A DNA stretch of 38,490 bases from Bacillota bacterium (GCA_023391185.1 JAEWBI010000030.1:1-38490); one strand, 5' to 3'; positions 23,860 to 31,571 are shown, numbered from the stretch's first letter. Notes: generated from the sequence alone by a model not told the origin. Translations and numbers: made by a program.

Positions 23860-24918
23860 CTAAAGACTAGTCTTTAAAACATTTATAATAGGACGCACGC
23901 CATAATAAGTGCTAAAATCTACATCATATATATAAAGTCCACCATCATAGTTAACATACCATGCTGTTGTTGTGTTACTAGCAGATTTGCTGCTTGTCCA
24001 GTAGCCATTCCCTACCATAAGACCATCAGCATTACTAGAACATCCATAGTCAGCACAACTAGTACTTGTCATACTATATAACCAACCATAATTACATCCA
24101 GTAGTATCACCAAGTTTGCATGTGGCACTTTCTGTAGATGTGTTAGTATCAAAATAGAACGAAGCACTTCCAGCATTTGTACTATCCCACCCATTATTAT
24201 TGGTAATATTAGCTATTTCATTAGCAGCTATTAGTCTTGCATTTAGTGTAGGTAACCATGTGGTAGTATCAGTTAATAAAGTTGTTTGTACTTCACCAAT
24301 AGCAGTATTTGTGGCTGCTGAATTCCACGCTACTACAGCTGTTGTATTATGATCAAGTAATAATTTAACTGAATCATTACTAGTACTATCATTAAATGCA
24401 TACCATTTCATACAACCAGTTTTTGTTCCTGTTGTACTAACTGCATCTCCACTATTGCAAGTTGTACCAGACTCCGGGTTAAAATATATCACTGTACCAT
24501 TATCGTATTTTGTGTAAACTGGAGCAATTGTTATTTCACCATCTACTACTGTTATATCGTCAGAATTAGCGTCTTTGCTAGCTGTAAAATTACCATCTGT
24601 TAAGTTATTAAATGATACATTACAATCATTATCTACAATAATAGTACCACTTTTTGGTAATCTTCCTTTTATATTAACCGCTGGAGTCATAACACCATCC
24701 ACTATACTGTAAGTGTTTGTAATACTCTGATCTTGCAATTGTTGCAAAGAACATGCGCCTTCTATTGCATCAGTTATATTTGTAGCAGTGGTTTGAAAAG
24801 CACCCCTTTTAGCCTCTTTAATTATATTATTAACAACTGGAATAGCGATAAGCGCTATTATTCCAAGTATTAAAATTACCGCTAAAAGTTCAATTAGTGT
24901 AAAACCCTTTCTTTTCAC
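23860..24918 (-). CDS. Type IV pilin-like protein with C-terminal lectin/FGE-like domain (352 aa)
   Basis: The N-terminus KRKGFTLIELLAVILILGII is a class III (type IV prepilin) signal: Gly before Phe at the peptidase site, Glu at +5, then a hydrophobic helix to about residue 27. About 320 extracellular residues follow, rich in Thr, Ser and Asn with several Cys. The end resembles the C-lectin/FGE-type domains with the GYWTSS, AWYVNYDGG and GVRPIINV sequence pattern. Its length is far above a minor pilin. The start is GTG after GAGAGGAAA. No pilus assembly gene is nearby, so it is an orphan. A surface-exposed binding pseudopilin is my inference. Confidence 0.85.
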   Translation of the reverse strand: MKRKGFTLIELLAVILILGIIALIAIPVVNNIIKEAKRGAFQTTATNITDAIEGACSLQQLQDQSITNTYSIVDGVMTPAVNIKGRLPKSGTIIVDNDCNVSFNNLTDGNFTASKDANSDDITVVDGEITIAPVYTKYDNGTVIYFNPESGTTCNSGDAVSTTGTKTGCMKWYAFNDSTSNDSVKLLLDHNTTAVVAWNSAATNTAIGEVQTTLLTDTTTWLPTLNARLIAANEIANITNNNGWDSTNAGSASFYFDTNTSTESATCKLGDTTGCNYGWLYSMTSTSCADYGCSSNADGLMVGNGYWTSSKSASNTTTAWYVNYDGGLYIYDVDFSTYYGVRPIINVLKTSL

Positions 24919-24972
24919 TCTTTCCTCTCTCTTTCTTAATTATCTAATGCCATTATTAAAGACATTTTAAAA

Positions 24973-25003
24973 ATCATAGGTTTCCTATTAAAATATCTAT
25001 GAT
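24973..25003. repeat. Inverted repeat upstream of the pilin-like gene
   Basis: ATCATAG and CTATGAT are arms seven bases long separated by 17 bases, about 55-85 bases upstream of the pilin start. It could be an operator or a leader hairpin. The rest of the 173-base gap is A+T-rich, and I do not see a convincing -35/-10 pair. Confidence 0.3.
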
Positions 25004-25057
25004 AGAAATATTATGTGCATTTTTTGCTCTTTTATTATTTTTATGATCATTTAAATA

Positions 25058-25090
25058 TTAAAAAAACAGTGCTAATAAAACACTGTTTTT
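25058..25090 (-). terminator. Terminator after the coiled-coil protein gene
   Basis: Stem AAAAACAGTG with CACTGTTTTT, a nine-base loop and a run of seven T on the minus strand. It ends the rlmB-sigH-coiled-coil transcript before the pilin-like gene. Confidence 0.88.
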
Positions 25091-25091
25091 A

Positions 25092-26606
25092 CTAAAATCT
25101 TTTCATTTTTATTTTGATATTATCATTTTCTTTTTTAAATTCATCTTGTTTCGTAACAATATACTCTTCAATACTATTAATTACTTTCATCATATTAGTT
25201 AACTCTATATTACTATCAATATATAAGCCATACTTTTTTATAAAATCCGATTTAAAAAAAGCTAATTGTCTAAAGGAATCATCAAAAATATCTTTAGTTC
25301 TCTTCTCAATCTCACTATGTTCTTTTATTAATAACTCTAATCCATTTGTTTTAATATAGGATATAGTTTTTCTTTCATTACTTATACTTCTACGCATACT
25401 TCTAATTGAGTTGTTTAGTAAAATAGAAGAAGTAAATCCACCTACAACCTTATTTCTAAAAAAGAAAAATGGAGAAATACCAGCGCAAAATCTAAGTGTA
25501 TTTGAAACTGCATGTCTAATTTTAATAAAAAATAATGGTTTATTTTGGCGTATTTTCAGTATTTCATTAGCTTTATATTCCATAGCAATAATTTGCTTAT
25601 TAACAATTGATGTTGTCATTTTTAAATCAGCAATTAAATCATTATCGATTTGTTCAATTTTTTCTATATTTGAAAAGTTCTTTTTTTCTTTTAAATCTCT
25701 TTTTTTTTCTTTTGCTTCTGTCTTTTTTTCTAATTCTGTTTTAGTTTCTTTTATATTCTCTTCTAATGAGCTATTTTTCTTTTTTGTTTCTAAAGTGCCT
25801 ATTACTATATTAGTCGAAGCAATACTATCTTGTTTTAAATTTCCATTAATTACTCTTTTTAATTTTTCATCAACTTTAACTTTAAGAATTCTTAACTCTT
25901 CCGTATTATATAACAGTAGAAATTGATCTAATTTTTTTAAATCTTCATCATTAAATTCATCATATTTTAATCTTTTTTCTAATTTAGTTATTAATTCTTT
26001 TATTTCTTCTAATTCGTTCATTAAAACAACTTCTGGTAATTTAGTTTTTATTTGGTCAACTCGTTTTTTTGTGTCTTTTAGTTCGTCATTTAGTTTTTCT
26101 ATTTTTTGAATAACTAAAACTTTTTTTTCCTCTTGTTTTAAATTATCTTCTTTAATTATCTCAATTTTTTTGTCTGCTTTTAAATCAGCTGTTTCTAAAT
26201 CCTTTTTTACAACGCTTACTGTTATACCAGATAAACCTGCCTTATTTACTTTTTCTAAAGTTTTATTTATTTCAGTCTTACAGTTTTTAATCGTATCTAT
26301 ATTCTTTGTATTTTGAATTATATTAGCTACTTCAATAACAAAGCGTTTAACATTTATTAAATCATTTTCATCCTTAACTTCTTCTATTATTCTTATTTCT
26401 TTTTTAGGAGATGTAAAGAAAGAAATTAAAAAGCCAAATATAGATGTTAAAACAATAAAAAAAGAAAGCTTAAATTTATCGTTTAGCTTTATACTTGTTT
26501 TATTCTTCTTTTTTTCTAATATTTCTTTTTTCTTCTTTATTTTAATATTAGCTAAAAAGAATCTAAAACTTTTATATAAATTTTTTAAGCTTCCTTTTTC
26601 TCCCAT
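25092..26606 (-). CDS. Large coiled-coil membrane protein (504 aa), unknown function
   Basis: I recognise no family. The first 45 residues are extremely basic. A membrane helix follows at about 47-64 (LSFFIVLTSIFGFLISFF). Residues about 70-340 are rich in Lys and Glu with heptad-like spacing, suggesting long coiled coils. A hydrophobic stretch (about 385-400, with four Phe in a row) could be a re-entrant or second membrane segment. The last 100 residues are charged and helical. AGGTGG overlaps the sigH stop and precedes the ATG, so it is co-transcribed with sigH. In Bacillus this place is held by rpmG. A structural or envelope-linked role is a guess. Confidence 0.75.
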   Translation of the reverse strand: MGEKGSLKNLYKSFRFFLANIKIKKKKEILEKKKNKTSIKLNDKFKLSFFIVLTSIFGFLISFFTSPKKEIRIIEEVKDENDLINVKRFVIEVANIIQNTKNIDTIKNCKTEINKTLEKVNKAGLSGITVSVVKKDLETADLKADKKIEIIKEDNLKQEEKKVLVIQKIEKLNDELKDTKKRVDQIKTKLPEVVLMNELEEIKELITKLEKRLKYDEFNDEDLKKLDQFLLLYNTEELRILKVKVDEKLKRVINGNLKQDSIASTNIVIGTLETKKKNSSLEENIKETKTELEKKTEAKEKKRDLKEKKNFSNIEKIEQIDNDLIADLKMTTSIVNKQIIAMEYKANEILKIRQNKPLFFIKIRHAVSNTLRFCAGISPFFFFRNKVVGGFTSSILLNNSIRSMRRSISNERKTISYIKTNGLELLIKEHSEIEKRTKDIFDDSFRQLAFFKSDFIKKYGLYIDSNIELTNMMKVINSIEEYIVTKQDEFKKENDNIKIKMKRF

Positions 26607-26614
26607 ATTACCAC

Positions 26615-27229
26615 CTATTTTTTTAAAGCATCTTTTATTTTATATTTAATTCTTTGAATAGCATTATCAATTTGTTTTTTACTCTTATCAAGTATTTCTG
26701 ATATTTCTATATAAGAAAAACCACTTATTTTTAGTTCAAATACTTGCATTTCAAAATTAGTTAAAATTTTGCTGACTTTGTCTACAAATTCTGTACTGTT
26801 TTCATAATCATACATCAGCGCCTCTGGATTATAACTATTATCAACTAACATTGCATCTACAGTATTTATATTTGTTGTATCATCATCATAAGCTTCAAAT
26901 GATATTGACTCATTTAATAGTTTATGTTTTTGTCTTTGACTAGCTATAATAGCTGTTAATTGTCTTCTTTCAATACAGGTTTTGGCGTATGTATAAAAGG
27001 AAGCTTCCTTACTATCTGAAAAAGATTCAATAGCTTTTGATAAACCTAACATTCCTTCTTGAATAAGATCATTTATTTCTAAGCCATTATACTTACAATA
27101 TTTTAACAATCTTCTAGCATTTTTTTCTATTAATGGTTTATATTTATCATAAAGTATTTCACTAGCATCTTCATTATTATCCCTAATATAAGAAACTAAT
27201 TCATAATCATTAACCTCTTTGTAATTCAA
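26615..27229 (-). CDS. sigH: RNA polymerase sigma-H-type sigma factor
   Basis: A sigma-70 family factor of 204 residues resembling SigH (Spo0H). Region 2 reads INDLIQEGMLGLSKAIESF with the YTYAKTCIERRQLTAI recognition segment. Region 4 is FELKISGFSYIEISEILDKS then KQIDNAIQRIKYK, close to the SigH pattern. The position after rlmB, upstream of secE-nusG, is that of sigH in Bacillus. The start is a TTG one base after the rlmB stop, with no clear ribosome binding site, so translation probably depends on rlmB. No in-frame ATG precedes region 2. SigH controls competence or early sporulation in relatives. Its role here is unknown. Confidence 0.88.
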   Translation of the reverse strand: MNYKEVNDYELVSYIRDNNEDASEILYDKYKPLIEKNARRLLKYCKYNGLEINDLIQEGMLGLSKAIESFSDSKEASFYTYAKTCIERRQLTAIIASQRQKHKLLNESISFEAYDDDTTNINTVDAMLVDNSYNPEALMYDYENSTEFVDKVSKILTNFEMQVFELKISGFSYIEISEILDKSKKQIDNAIQRIKYKIKDALKK

Positions 27230-27230
27230 A

Positions 27231-27935
27231 TTATTTTCTAACCCTTACTGCTTCATATATGACAATACCTGCTGCCACAGAAGCATTTAAACTGTTAATT
27301 TTACCATTCATAGGAATAGTTGCTATAAAATCGCAATTTTCTTTAACTATACGGCTCATTCCAAAGCCTTCACTGCCAATTACTATACAAGTTTTGCCCT
27401 TATAATCAATTTCATTATAAGGTGTTCCATTCATATCTGTACCTACAAACCAAAAACCTTTTTTCTTAAGTTCATTCATTGTACTAGTTATATTTGTAAT
27501 TTGAACAATTGGTACGTATTTACTAGCTCCAACACTTGTTCTAATTACAGTCGGTGTAACATCTACACTTCTATTTTTAGGAATTATAATACCGTCTACC
27601 CCTGCAGCTTCACAAGTTCTTATTATAGCCCCAAAATTATGTGGATCCTCTATATGATCAAGAATAACTATTAAACTATCCTCTTTTTTTATTACATCAT
27701 CAAGATAACTATATTTAAAGTCTTCAACACACAAAATAACCCCTTGATGGTTTTCTTTTGTTATTCTATCAAGTTCTTTCTTATCTACATATTCAATATT
27801 ATTTGTTTTTGTTACTAATTTATTAATTATTTCATTATCATTATAATTCTTCATAAGATACGCCTTTTTGACTATCTCATTACTATTTAAATACTCTTTT
27901 ACAACATTCTTTCCACATATATACATATTATTCAC
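27231..27935 (-). CDS. rlmB: 23S rRNA (guanosine-2'-O-)-methyltransferase RlmB-like
   Basis: A SPOUT/TrmH family 2'-O-methyltransferase, 234 residues. The N-terminal substrate-binding part (MYICGKNVVKEYLNSNEIVK) is followed by the knot domain with LDHIEDPHNFGAIIRTCEAA, VIGSEGFGMS and IPMNGKINSLNASVAAGIV, the three family motifs. In Bacillus the gene (yacO) lies between mrnC and yacP-sigH. Here mrnC overlaps it by eight bases and sigH follows by one base, so yacP (Rae1) is missing. The target is inferred from synteny. Confidence 0.9.
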   Translation of the reverse strand: MNNMYICGKNVVKEYLNSNEIVKKAYLMKNYNDNEIINKLVTKTNNIEYVDKKELDRITKENHQGVILCVEDFKYSYLDDVIKKEDSLIVILDHIEDPHNFGAIIRTCEAAGVDGIIIPKNRSVDVTPTVIRTSVGASKYVPIVQITNITSTMNELKKKGFWFVGTDMNGTPYNEIDYKGKTCIVIGSEGFGMSRIVKENCDFIATIPMNGKINSLNASVAAGIVIYEAVRVRK

Positions 27936-28665
27936 CTATTATTTCTTTAATTATTTCATTTATGCGATTGATATTATTTTGTAAATATAAATAACCTATT
28001 AATGTTTCAAAACCAGTAGCTTGCTTATAAGTAACAATGTCAGTATTCTTAGGAGCACCATGACTTTTAGCGTTTCTACCCCTTCTTATAATATCCAGTT
28101 CATTTGGTTTTAAAATGTTATTATCAATAAGTTTATTTAAAATATTTGATTGGCTCTTAGCAGATACAAACTTAGTTGCCTCTTTTTGAAGTTCATTCAC
28201 TTTAATGTTACCAATATCAATTAAATACTTTCTTATATATACTTCATATATAGAATCACCTAAGTAAGCAAGAACAAGTGGATTAAGGTTTAGATATTTA
28301 TCTAATTTATTTATATCATGAATATCTTTTTCCCTATTTAAACTTAACTTTAATTTCTTAATCCCATCTAAATTTTGAATAGGAAAGCCCTCATATATAA
28401 TAACTTCATCTCTATTATAATAATTAGTACTAAAATTAATAACATCATCAATTAAATAGATATTAAGACCATTCTCTACTTTTTCAATAACACAATCATA
28501 ATTTTCTACTAAGTAATCATAATACTTTTTTGATACAGCTATATCTATATCACCAGTTGATGACTTTATACCTTGAAGTACCATTGAAGCACCACTTATT
28601 ACCATATATTCATCTATATCAAACTGATATTTATTTAATGCCTTTACTATATCTTGCTTATTCAT
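27928..28665 (-). CDS. mrnC: Fusion of a minimal nucleotidyltransferase domain with Mini-ribonuclease III
   Basis: Two domains are fused without an internal Met. Residues 1-125 look like a complete minimal nucleotidyltransferase (MNT/AbiEii-like): Gly25-Ala-Ser27, then Asp39-Ile-Asp41 in STGDIDIAV, and the late KLKL...REKDIHDINKL block. Residues 126-245 are Mini-RNase III: LAYLGDSIYE with Asp137 and Glu141, RRGRNAKSHG (194-203), and ATGFETLIGYLYL with Glu220. Ordinary Mini-III proteins are about 130-145 residues and mature 23S rRNA ends. Synteny (mrnC-rlmB-sigH) supports orthology. What the transferase domain does is unknown; RNA 3'-end addition or a regulatory role are possibilities. Confidence 0.88.
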   Translation of the reverse strand: MNKQDIVKALNKYQFDIDEYMVISGASMVLQGIKSSTGDIDIAVSKKYYDYLVENYDCVIEKVENGLNIYLIDDVINFSTNYYNRDEVIIYEGFPIQNLDGIKKLKLSLNREKDIHDINKLDKYLNLNPLVLAYLGDSIYEVYIRKYLIDIGNIKVNELQKEATKFVSAKSQSNILNKLIDNNILKPNELDIIRRGRNAKSHGAPKNTDIVTYKQATGFETLIGYLYLQNNINRINEIIKEIIGE

Positions 28666-28671
28666 AAATCC

Positions 28672-28932
28672 CTACTTCAATCTACCTATTTTATCTTCAA
28701 TTTTTTTTATTTTTTGTCTGCTTTTTTCAATAGCTACTTTTCTTTTTTCCATATATGTATTAGTTTTACTAAACACAGCCGTTTCTAAAATAGATTTGCC
28801 ACTTGTGTTAACATATGGTTTTTTGCTTAATGAAAAATTTGCTGACTCTAAAATGCTTTTAGGAGCTTCTTATTTTGCTTTTTTAAGTTGTATACGATAT
28901 AAAACTAACCTTAATTTATTATATACTTTCAT
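28672..28932 (-). pseudogene. Small ORF interrupted by an in-frame TAA (20 + 65 codons)
   Basis: An ATG overlaps the end of rbgA and opens a basic reading frame that meets TAA at codon 21, then continues in the same frame for 65 codons to TAG just before mrnC. The second part is Lys/Glu-rich and coiled-coil-like (MEKRKVAIEKSRQKIKKIED), and looks like coding sequence. The simplest reading is a gene of about 86 codons broken by one nonsense change, or a sequence error. A functional 20-aa peptide followed by noncoding DNA cannot be ruled out. I recognise no family. Confidence 0.45.
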
Positions 28933-29815
28933 AATCACTAATCCTATCAAATGTAATATTTTTTATAGTTCCATTTTTTATTTCTGTAATTATTATTGAT
29001 ATGACTTTATCATAATCAATTTCTCCACCTTTAATTAAACAACCTCTTTTTTTACCTATAACATCAAGTGTCTCAATAAAATCATATTCTACATGATCAA
29101 CACTATATCTATCAAATAAAACTTTTGGGTAATATTCCTCTAAAGTTTTTAAAACATATTCTACAACATCATATAAAGGTAATACTTCTTCCTTTATGGC
29201 TGTTAAACTCGCTAAATTAAATGCTACTTTTTCTTCATCTAATTTTGGCCATAAAATACCTGGTGAATCTAAAAGTTCAAAATCATCATTTATTCTGATC
29301 CAATCAAGTTGTTTAGTAACACCTGGTCTATTAGCAACATTAGTGGCGTTTCTACCAACCAAGCGGTTAATAAGAGTTGATTTTCCAACATTTGGAATAC
29401 CGACAATAAGTATTCTTGTTCTTCTTTGAATCATACCTTTATTTTCATCTTTTTGGTACTTAGAGGACATTACCTCTTCAGTAATTTTTATAAGCCTTTT
29501 CATATCTGGATTGTGTTCTAAATCCATAAGAACAACTTTATAACCTTTATTTTCATAAAATGAAATCCATTTTTTTGTTTCAGACATATCGCATAAATCA
29601 GCTTTTGTCATTACCATTATTCTAGGTTTATTTTGAATAAAAGAATCCAAATCTTTTATTTTAGAAGAATATGGCATACGAGCATCTACTACCTCATATA
29701 CTACATCAATTAAATTTATTTTTTCGCCTATTAGTCTTTTAGTTTTTGCCATATGACCAGGATACCAGTTTATATTAACATTTGGATAACTTTTTTCTTC
29801 ATTATTATTCTTCAT
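28919..29815 (-). CDS. rbgA: Ribosome biogenesis GTPase RbgA (YlqF)
   Basis: A circularly permuted GTPase needed for late assembly of the large subunit. The family start NWYPGHMAKT is present, followed by the permuted G motifs: G4 MTKADL near 73, G1 GIPNVGKST near 143, and G3 DSPGILWP near 188. The C-terminal ANTAR-like helical domain is complete. Its 298 residues match the family. In Bacillus it follows rplS-lepB as here. It has its own extended -10 promoter and AAGGCGG before the ATG. Confidence 0.95.
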   Translation of the reverse strand: MKNNNEEKSYPNVNINWYPGHMAKTKRLIGEKINLIDVVYEVVDARMPYSSKIKDLDSFIQNKPRIMVMTKADLCDMSETKKWISFYENKGYKVVLMDLEHNPDMKRLIKITEEVMSSKYQKDENKGMIQRRTRILIVGIPNVGKSTLINRLVGRNATNVANRPGVTKQLDWIRINDDFELLDSPGILWPKLDEEKVAFNLASLTAIKEEVLPLYDVVEYVLKTLEEYYPKVLFDRYSVDHVEYDFIETLDVIGKKRGCLIKGGEIDYDKVISIIITEIKNGTIKNITFDRISDYESI

Positions 29816-29916
29816 TGTTTTCCGCCTTCCATATCTTTTTTTTATTTAAAACTGTTTTATATTATTTCAAGCTTATATTTTTCTTATAAAATACTTTATT
29901 AACATATTTGCTAAAT

Positions 29917-29925
29917 ATTATAACA
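29917..29925 (-). promoter_or_regulatory. Probable rbgA promoter (extended -10)
   Basis: TATAAT preceded by TGT on the minus strand, about 100 bases upstream of rbgA. No clear -35 box at 16-18 bases, as tolerated by extended -10 promoters. Confidence 0.6.
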
Positions 29926-29943
29926 TAAAACGCAAGTTCCATT

Positions 29944-30360
29944 TTATATTTCTTCATCTACTGATTTAAAATTACTATAATATCTTATTTTAGAAGAAGT
30001 AAACTTTATAACACAATAATCAGGATCTGTTTTTCCTTCTGGATAATACATTTCATCTCCTGTTTGCCATATCATATCTTTTGATTCTTGATCTTCTAAT
30101 ATTGTCGCAGTACCTTTAATCATTATTCCCCTAAAAAATCTTTTATCACAAAAGTATAGACAAGCCTTTGGATTATTTTTAAAAGACTTTACTTTTAAAG
30201 ATGAAGTATTGGTTGTTAAATATATTTCTTTAATTCCATTTCTTTTTCTAGGCTTTAGCATTGCCTTAATATTTGGAAAACCATCTTCATCGATAGAAGC
30301 AATATAACAAATACTTTGACTATCAATCATATTCCCAACAGTTTTTTCTGCATCTCTCAT
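29944..30360 (-). CDS. Pyridoxamine 5'-phosphate oxidase family (FMN-binding split barrel) protein
   Basis: A 138-residue flavin-binding split-barrel protein of the general-stress-protein-26/PNPOx-like family. SICYIASIDEDGFPNIKAML is the first strand pair, followed by IYLTTNTSSLKVKSFKNNP and ACLYFCDKRFFRGIMIKGTA. It is too short for true PdxH, so substrate and cofactor (FMN, F420 or none) are unclear; a redox or stress role is inferred from the family. The gene stands alone between lepB and rbgA, with GGAAGGA before the ATG. A 13-codon ORF with a strong ribosome binding site lies upstream. Confidence 0.82.
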   Translation of the reverse strand: MRDAEKTVGNMIDSQSICYIASIDEDGFPNIKAMLKPRKRNGIKEIYLTTNTSSLKVKSFKNNPKACLYFCDKRFFRGIMIKGTATILEDQESKDMIWQTGDEMYYPEGKTDPDYCVIKFTSSKIRYYSNFKSVDEEI

Positions 30361-30416
30361 AATTTTGTTCCTTCCATAAATTGTGGTTTTATCTTATTTA
30401 TTATGTAACTTTTGCA

Positions 30417-30458
30417 TTAGTAGTTTATATAGCTATACAATAGGTTTATATTAAACAT
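30417..30458 (-). CDS. Possible 13-aa leader peptide upstream of the PNPOx-like gene
   Basis: ATG follows AGGGAGG with eight bases spacing and opens a 13-residue peptide, MFNINLLYSYINY. It lies between a promoter at 30479-30507 and the gene at 29944-30360. It may be a leader peptide or a remnant. The rest of this 221-base gap (30361-30581) is A+T-rich without other recognisable elements. Confidence 0.3.
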   Translation of the reverse strand: MFNINLLYSYINY

Positions 30459-30478
30459 ACTAATAGCCTCCCTAATTC

Positions 30479-30507
30479 ATTATAACATAGTTTTTTTTAT
30501 TTAAAAA
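30479..30507 (-). promoter_or_regulatory. Promoter for the PNPOx-like gene
   Basis: On the minus strand TTTTTA, 17 bases, then TATAAT preceded by TGT (extended -10). The predicted start is at or very near the ribosome binding site of the 13-codon ORF. Confidence 0.55.
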
Positions 30508-30564
30508 AACCGCTTTTATGTAAATCGTTCATATTATAAAGCAAATTAAATAATTTGTCTATGT

Positions 30565-30596
30565 AAAAAGGAAAAATAGAACTATTCTATTTTCCC
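30565..30596 (-). terminator. Terminator after lepB
   Basis: Stem GGAAAATAGAA with TTCTATTTTTCC, whose loop includes the lepB stop codon, followed by five T on the minus strand. Confidence 0.85.
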
Positions 30597-31085
30597 GATT
30601 TTTTTAAATGGCCATAAACTAAAATTTGTTGCACCACGAATATCTTCTTCATTAATTAATCCTATTACACGGCTATCAATAGAGTCATCGCGATTATCAC
30701 CAAGCACAAGATAATATCCTTTAGGTATAGTTCCCTTAATTAGCTCGCTACTTTTAAAATCGGCTGTAATTGGAGCGTGTTCATCCTCAACTTCTTTACC
30801 ATTTATATAAAGAATGCCCTCATTATACTCAACTGTTTCACCAGGAAGACCAATTATTCTTTTAATTAGTTTTTCATCTTTATAATCTAGAACAACTATG
30901 TCAAATCTTTTATATGATCTATCATATTTTTTTAATATTAACAATTGATTGTTTTTTAAAGTCGGATACATTGAAGAACCGCTTACTAATACAGGAGTAG
31001 CAATAAATATTCTGATTATAACTACAACTACTACTATTATTACATATGGCATTAATTCTTTTAATATTTCTTTTAATTTTGTCAT
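30582..31085 (-). CDS. lepB: Signal peptidase I
   Basis: Type I signal peptidase of the SipS type, 167 residues, with one N-terminal membrane helix (about 13-30) and the catalytic domain outside. The nucleophile is Ser38 in GSSMYPTL and the general base is Lys75 in IKRIIGLPGE. The GDNRDDSIDSR box near 128-138 is complete. It releases secreted proteins from the membrane. The gene lies between rplS and rbgA, as in several Bacilli. AGGTGAG precedes the ATG, and a terminator follows. Confidence 0.96.
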   Translation of the reverse strand: MTKLKEILKELMPYVIIVVVVVIIRIFIATPVLVSGSSMYPTLKNNQLLILKKYDRSYKRFDIVVLDYKDEKLIKRIIGLPGETVEYNEGILYINGKEVEDEHAPITADFKSSELIKGTIPKGYYLVLGDNRDDSIDSRVIGLINEEDIRGATNFSLWPFKKIGKIE

Positions 31086-31106
31086 AACTCACCTATCCTA
31101 ATATAT

Positions 31107-31112
31107 ATTATA
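31107..31112 (-). promoter_or_regulatory. Probable lepB promoter -10
   Basis: TATAAT on the minus strand, 21 bases upstream of lepB and past the rplS terminator. This one lacks the TGn extension and has only a weak -35. Confidence 0.45.
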
Positions 31113-31133
31113 CTACAAATAATTAAATATTAA

Positions 31134-31165
31134 TAAAGAAAAAGATAAGACAAAAGTCTTATCTT
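31134..31165 (-). terminator. Terminator after rplS
   Basis: Stem AAGATAAGAC with GTCTTATCTT, four-base loop, followed by TTTCTTTATT on the minus strand; the rplS stop codon is in the stem. Confidence 0.82.
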
Positions 31166-31497
31166 CTTTCTTTGATTTTTGGTTGTTTTAATAAGTCTCT
31201 TAAGTAAGTTAATTTTGCTCTTCTTACTTTACCTTTTCTTACAACTGTTACCTTATCAATTGAAGGTGAGTTAACTGGAAAAGTTCTTTCAACTCCAACA
31301 CCTTGAGATAATTTTCTAACAGTAAAGTTCTTGCCAACACCACTATTTTTAATAGCTGTTACAATACCTTCAAAATCTTGAACACGTTCTCTTTTACCTT
31401 CGACAATTTTAACACCAACAACAACTGTATCTCCAACACGGAATTCAGGTATGTCAGTTCTAATTTGCTTAGCAGTAATCTTATCAATTATGTTCAT
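31159..31497 (-). CDS. rplS: 50S ribosomal protein L19
   Basis: L19 (112 aa) sits at the 30S-50S interface. The family pattern MNIIDKITAKQIRTDIPEF, GDTVVVGVKIVEGKRERVQD, FEGIV and the basic end with RAKLTYLRDL are present. An upstream GTG at 31506 lies inside the ribosome binding site region; the ATG at 31497, eight bases after AAGGAG, fits the known N-terminus MNIID. It has its own promoter and leader, separate from the trmD unit upstream. Confidence 0.97.
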   Translation of the reverse strand: MNIIDKITAKQIRTDIPEFRVGDTVVVGVKIVEGKRERVQDFEGIVTAIKNSGVGKNFTVRKLSQGVGVERTFPVNSPSIDKVTVVRKGKVRRAKLTYLRDLLKQPKIKERR

Positions 31498-31565
31498 CGC
31501 ACACACTCCTTCTTGTTTTTTCTTATAATCATAACATTATAATCATGTATAAGTAGCGGATTACG
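31498..31565 (-). ncRNA. Candidate L19 leader
   Basis: The transcript from the rplS promoter begins with a segment containing GCGTAATCCGCTAC, a sequence I associate with L19 leaders in Bacillota, then a near-perfect direct repeat ATGATTATAA, which may form an alternative pairing before AAGGAG. Autoregulation by L19 is the known function of that leader class. The match here is from memory of the consensus and needs a covariance search. Confidence 0.45.
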
Positions 31566-31571
31566 CAATTG

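Noticed and set aside
23880..23960. Variable repeat of a diversity-generating retroelement in the pilin-like gene
   Set aside because: The domain type is suggestive, but there is no reverse transcriptase or template repeat in the window.
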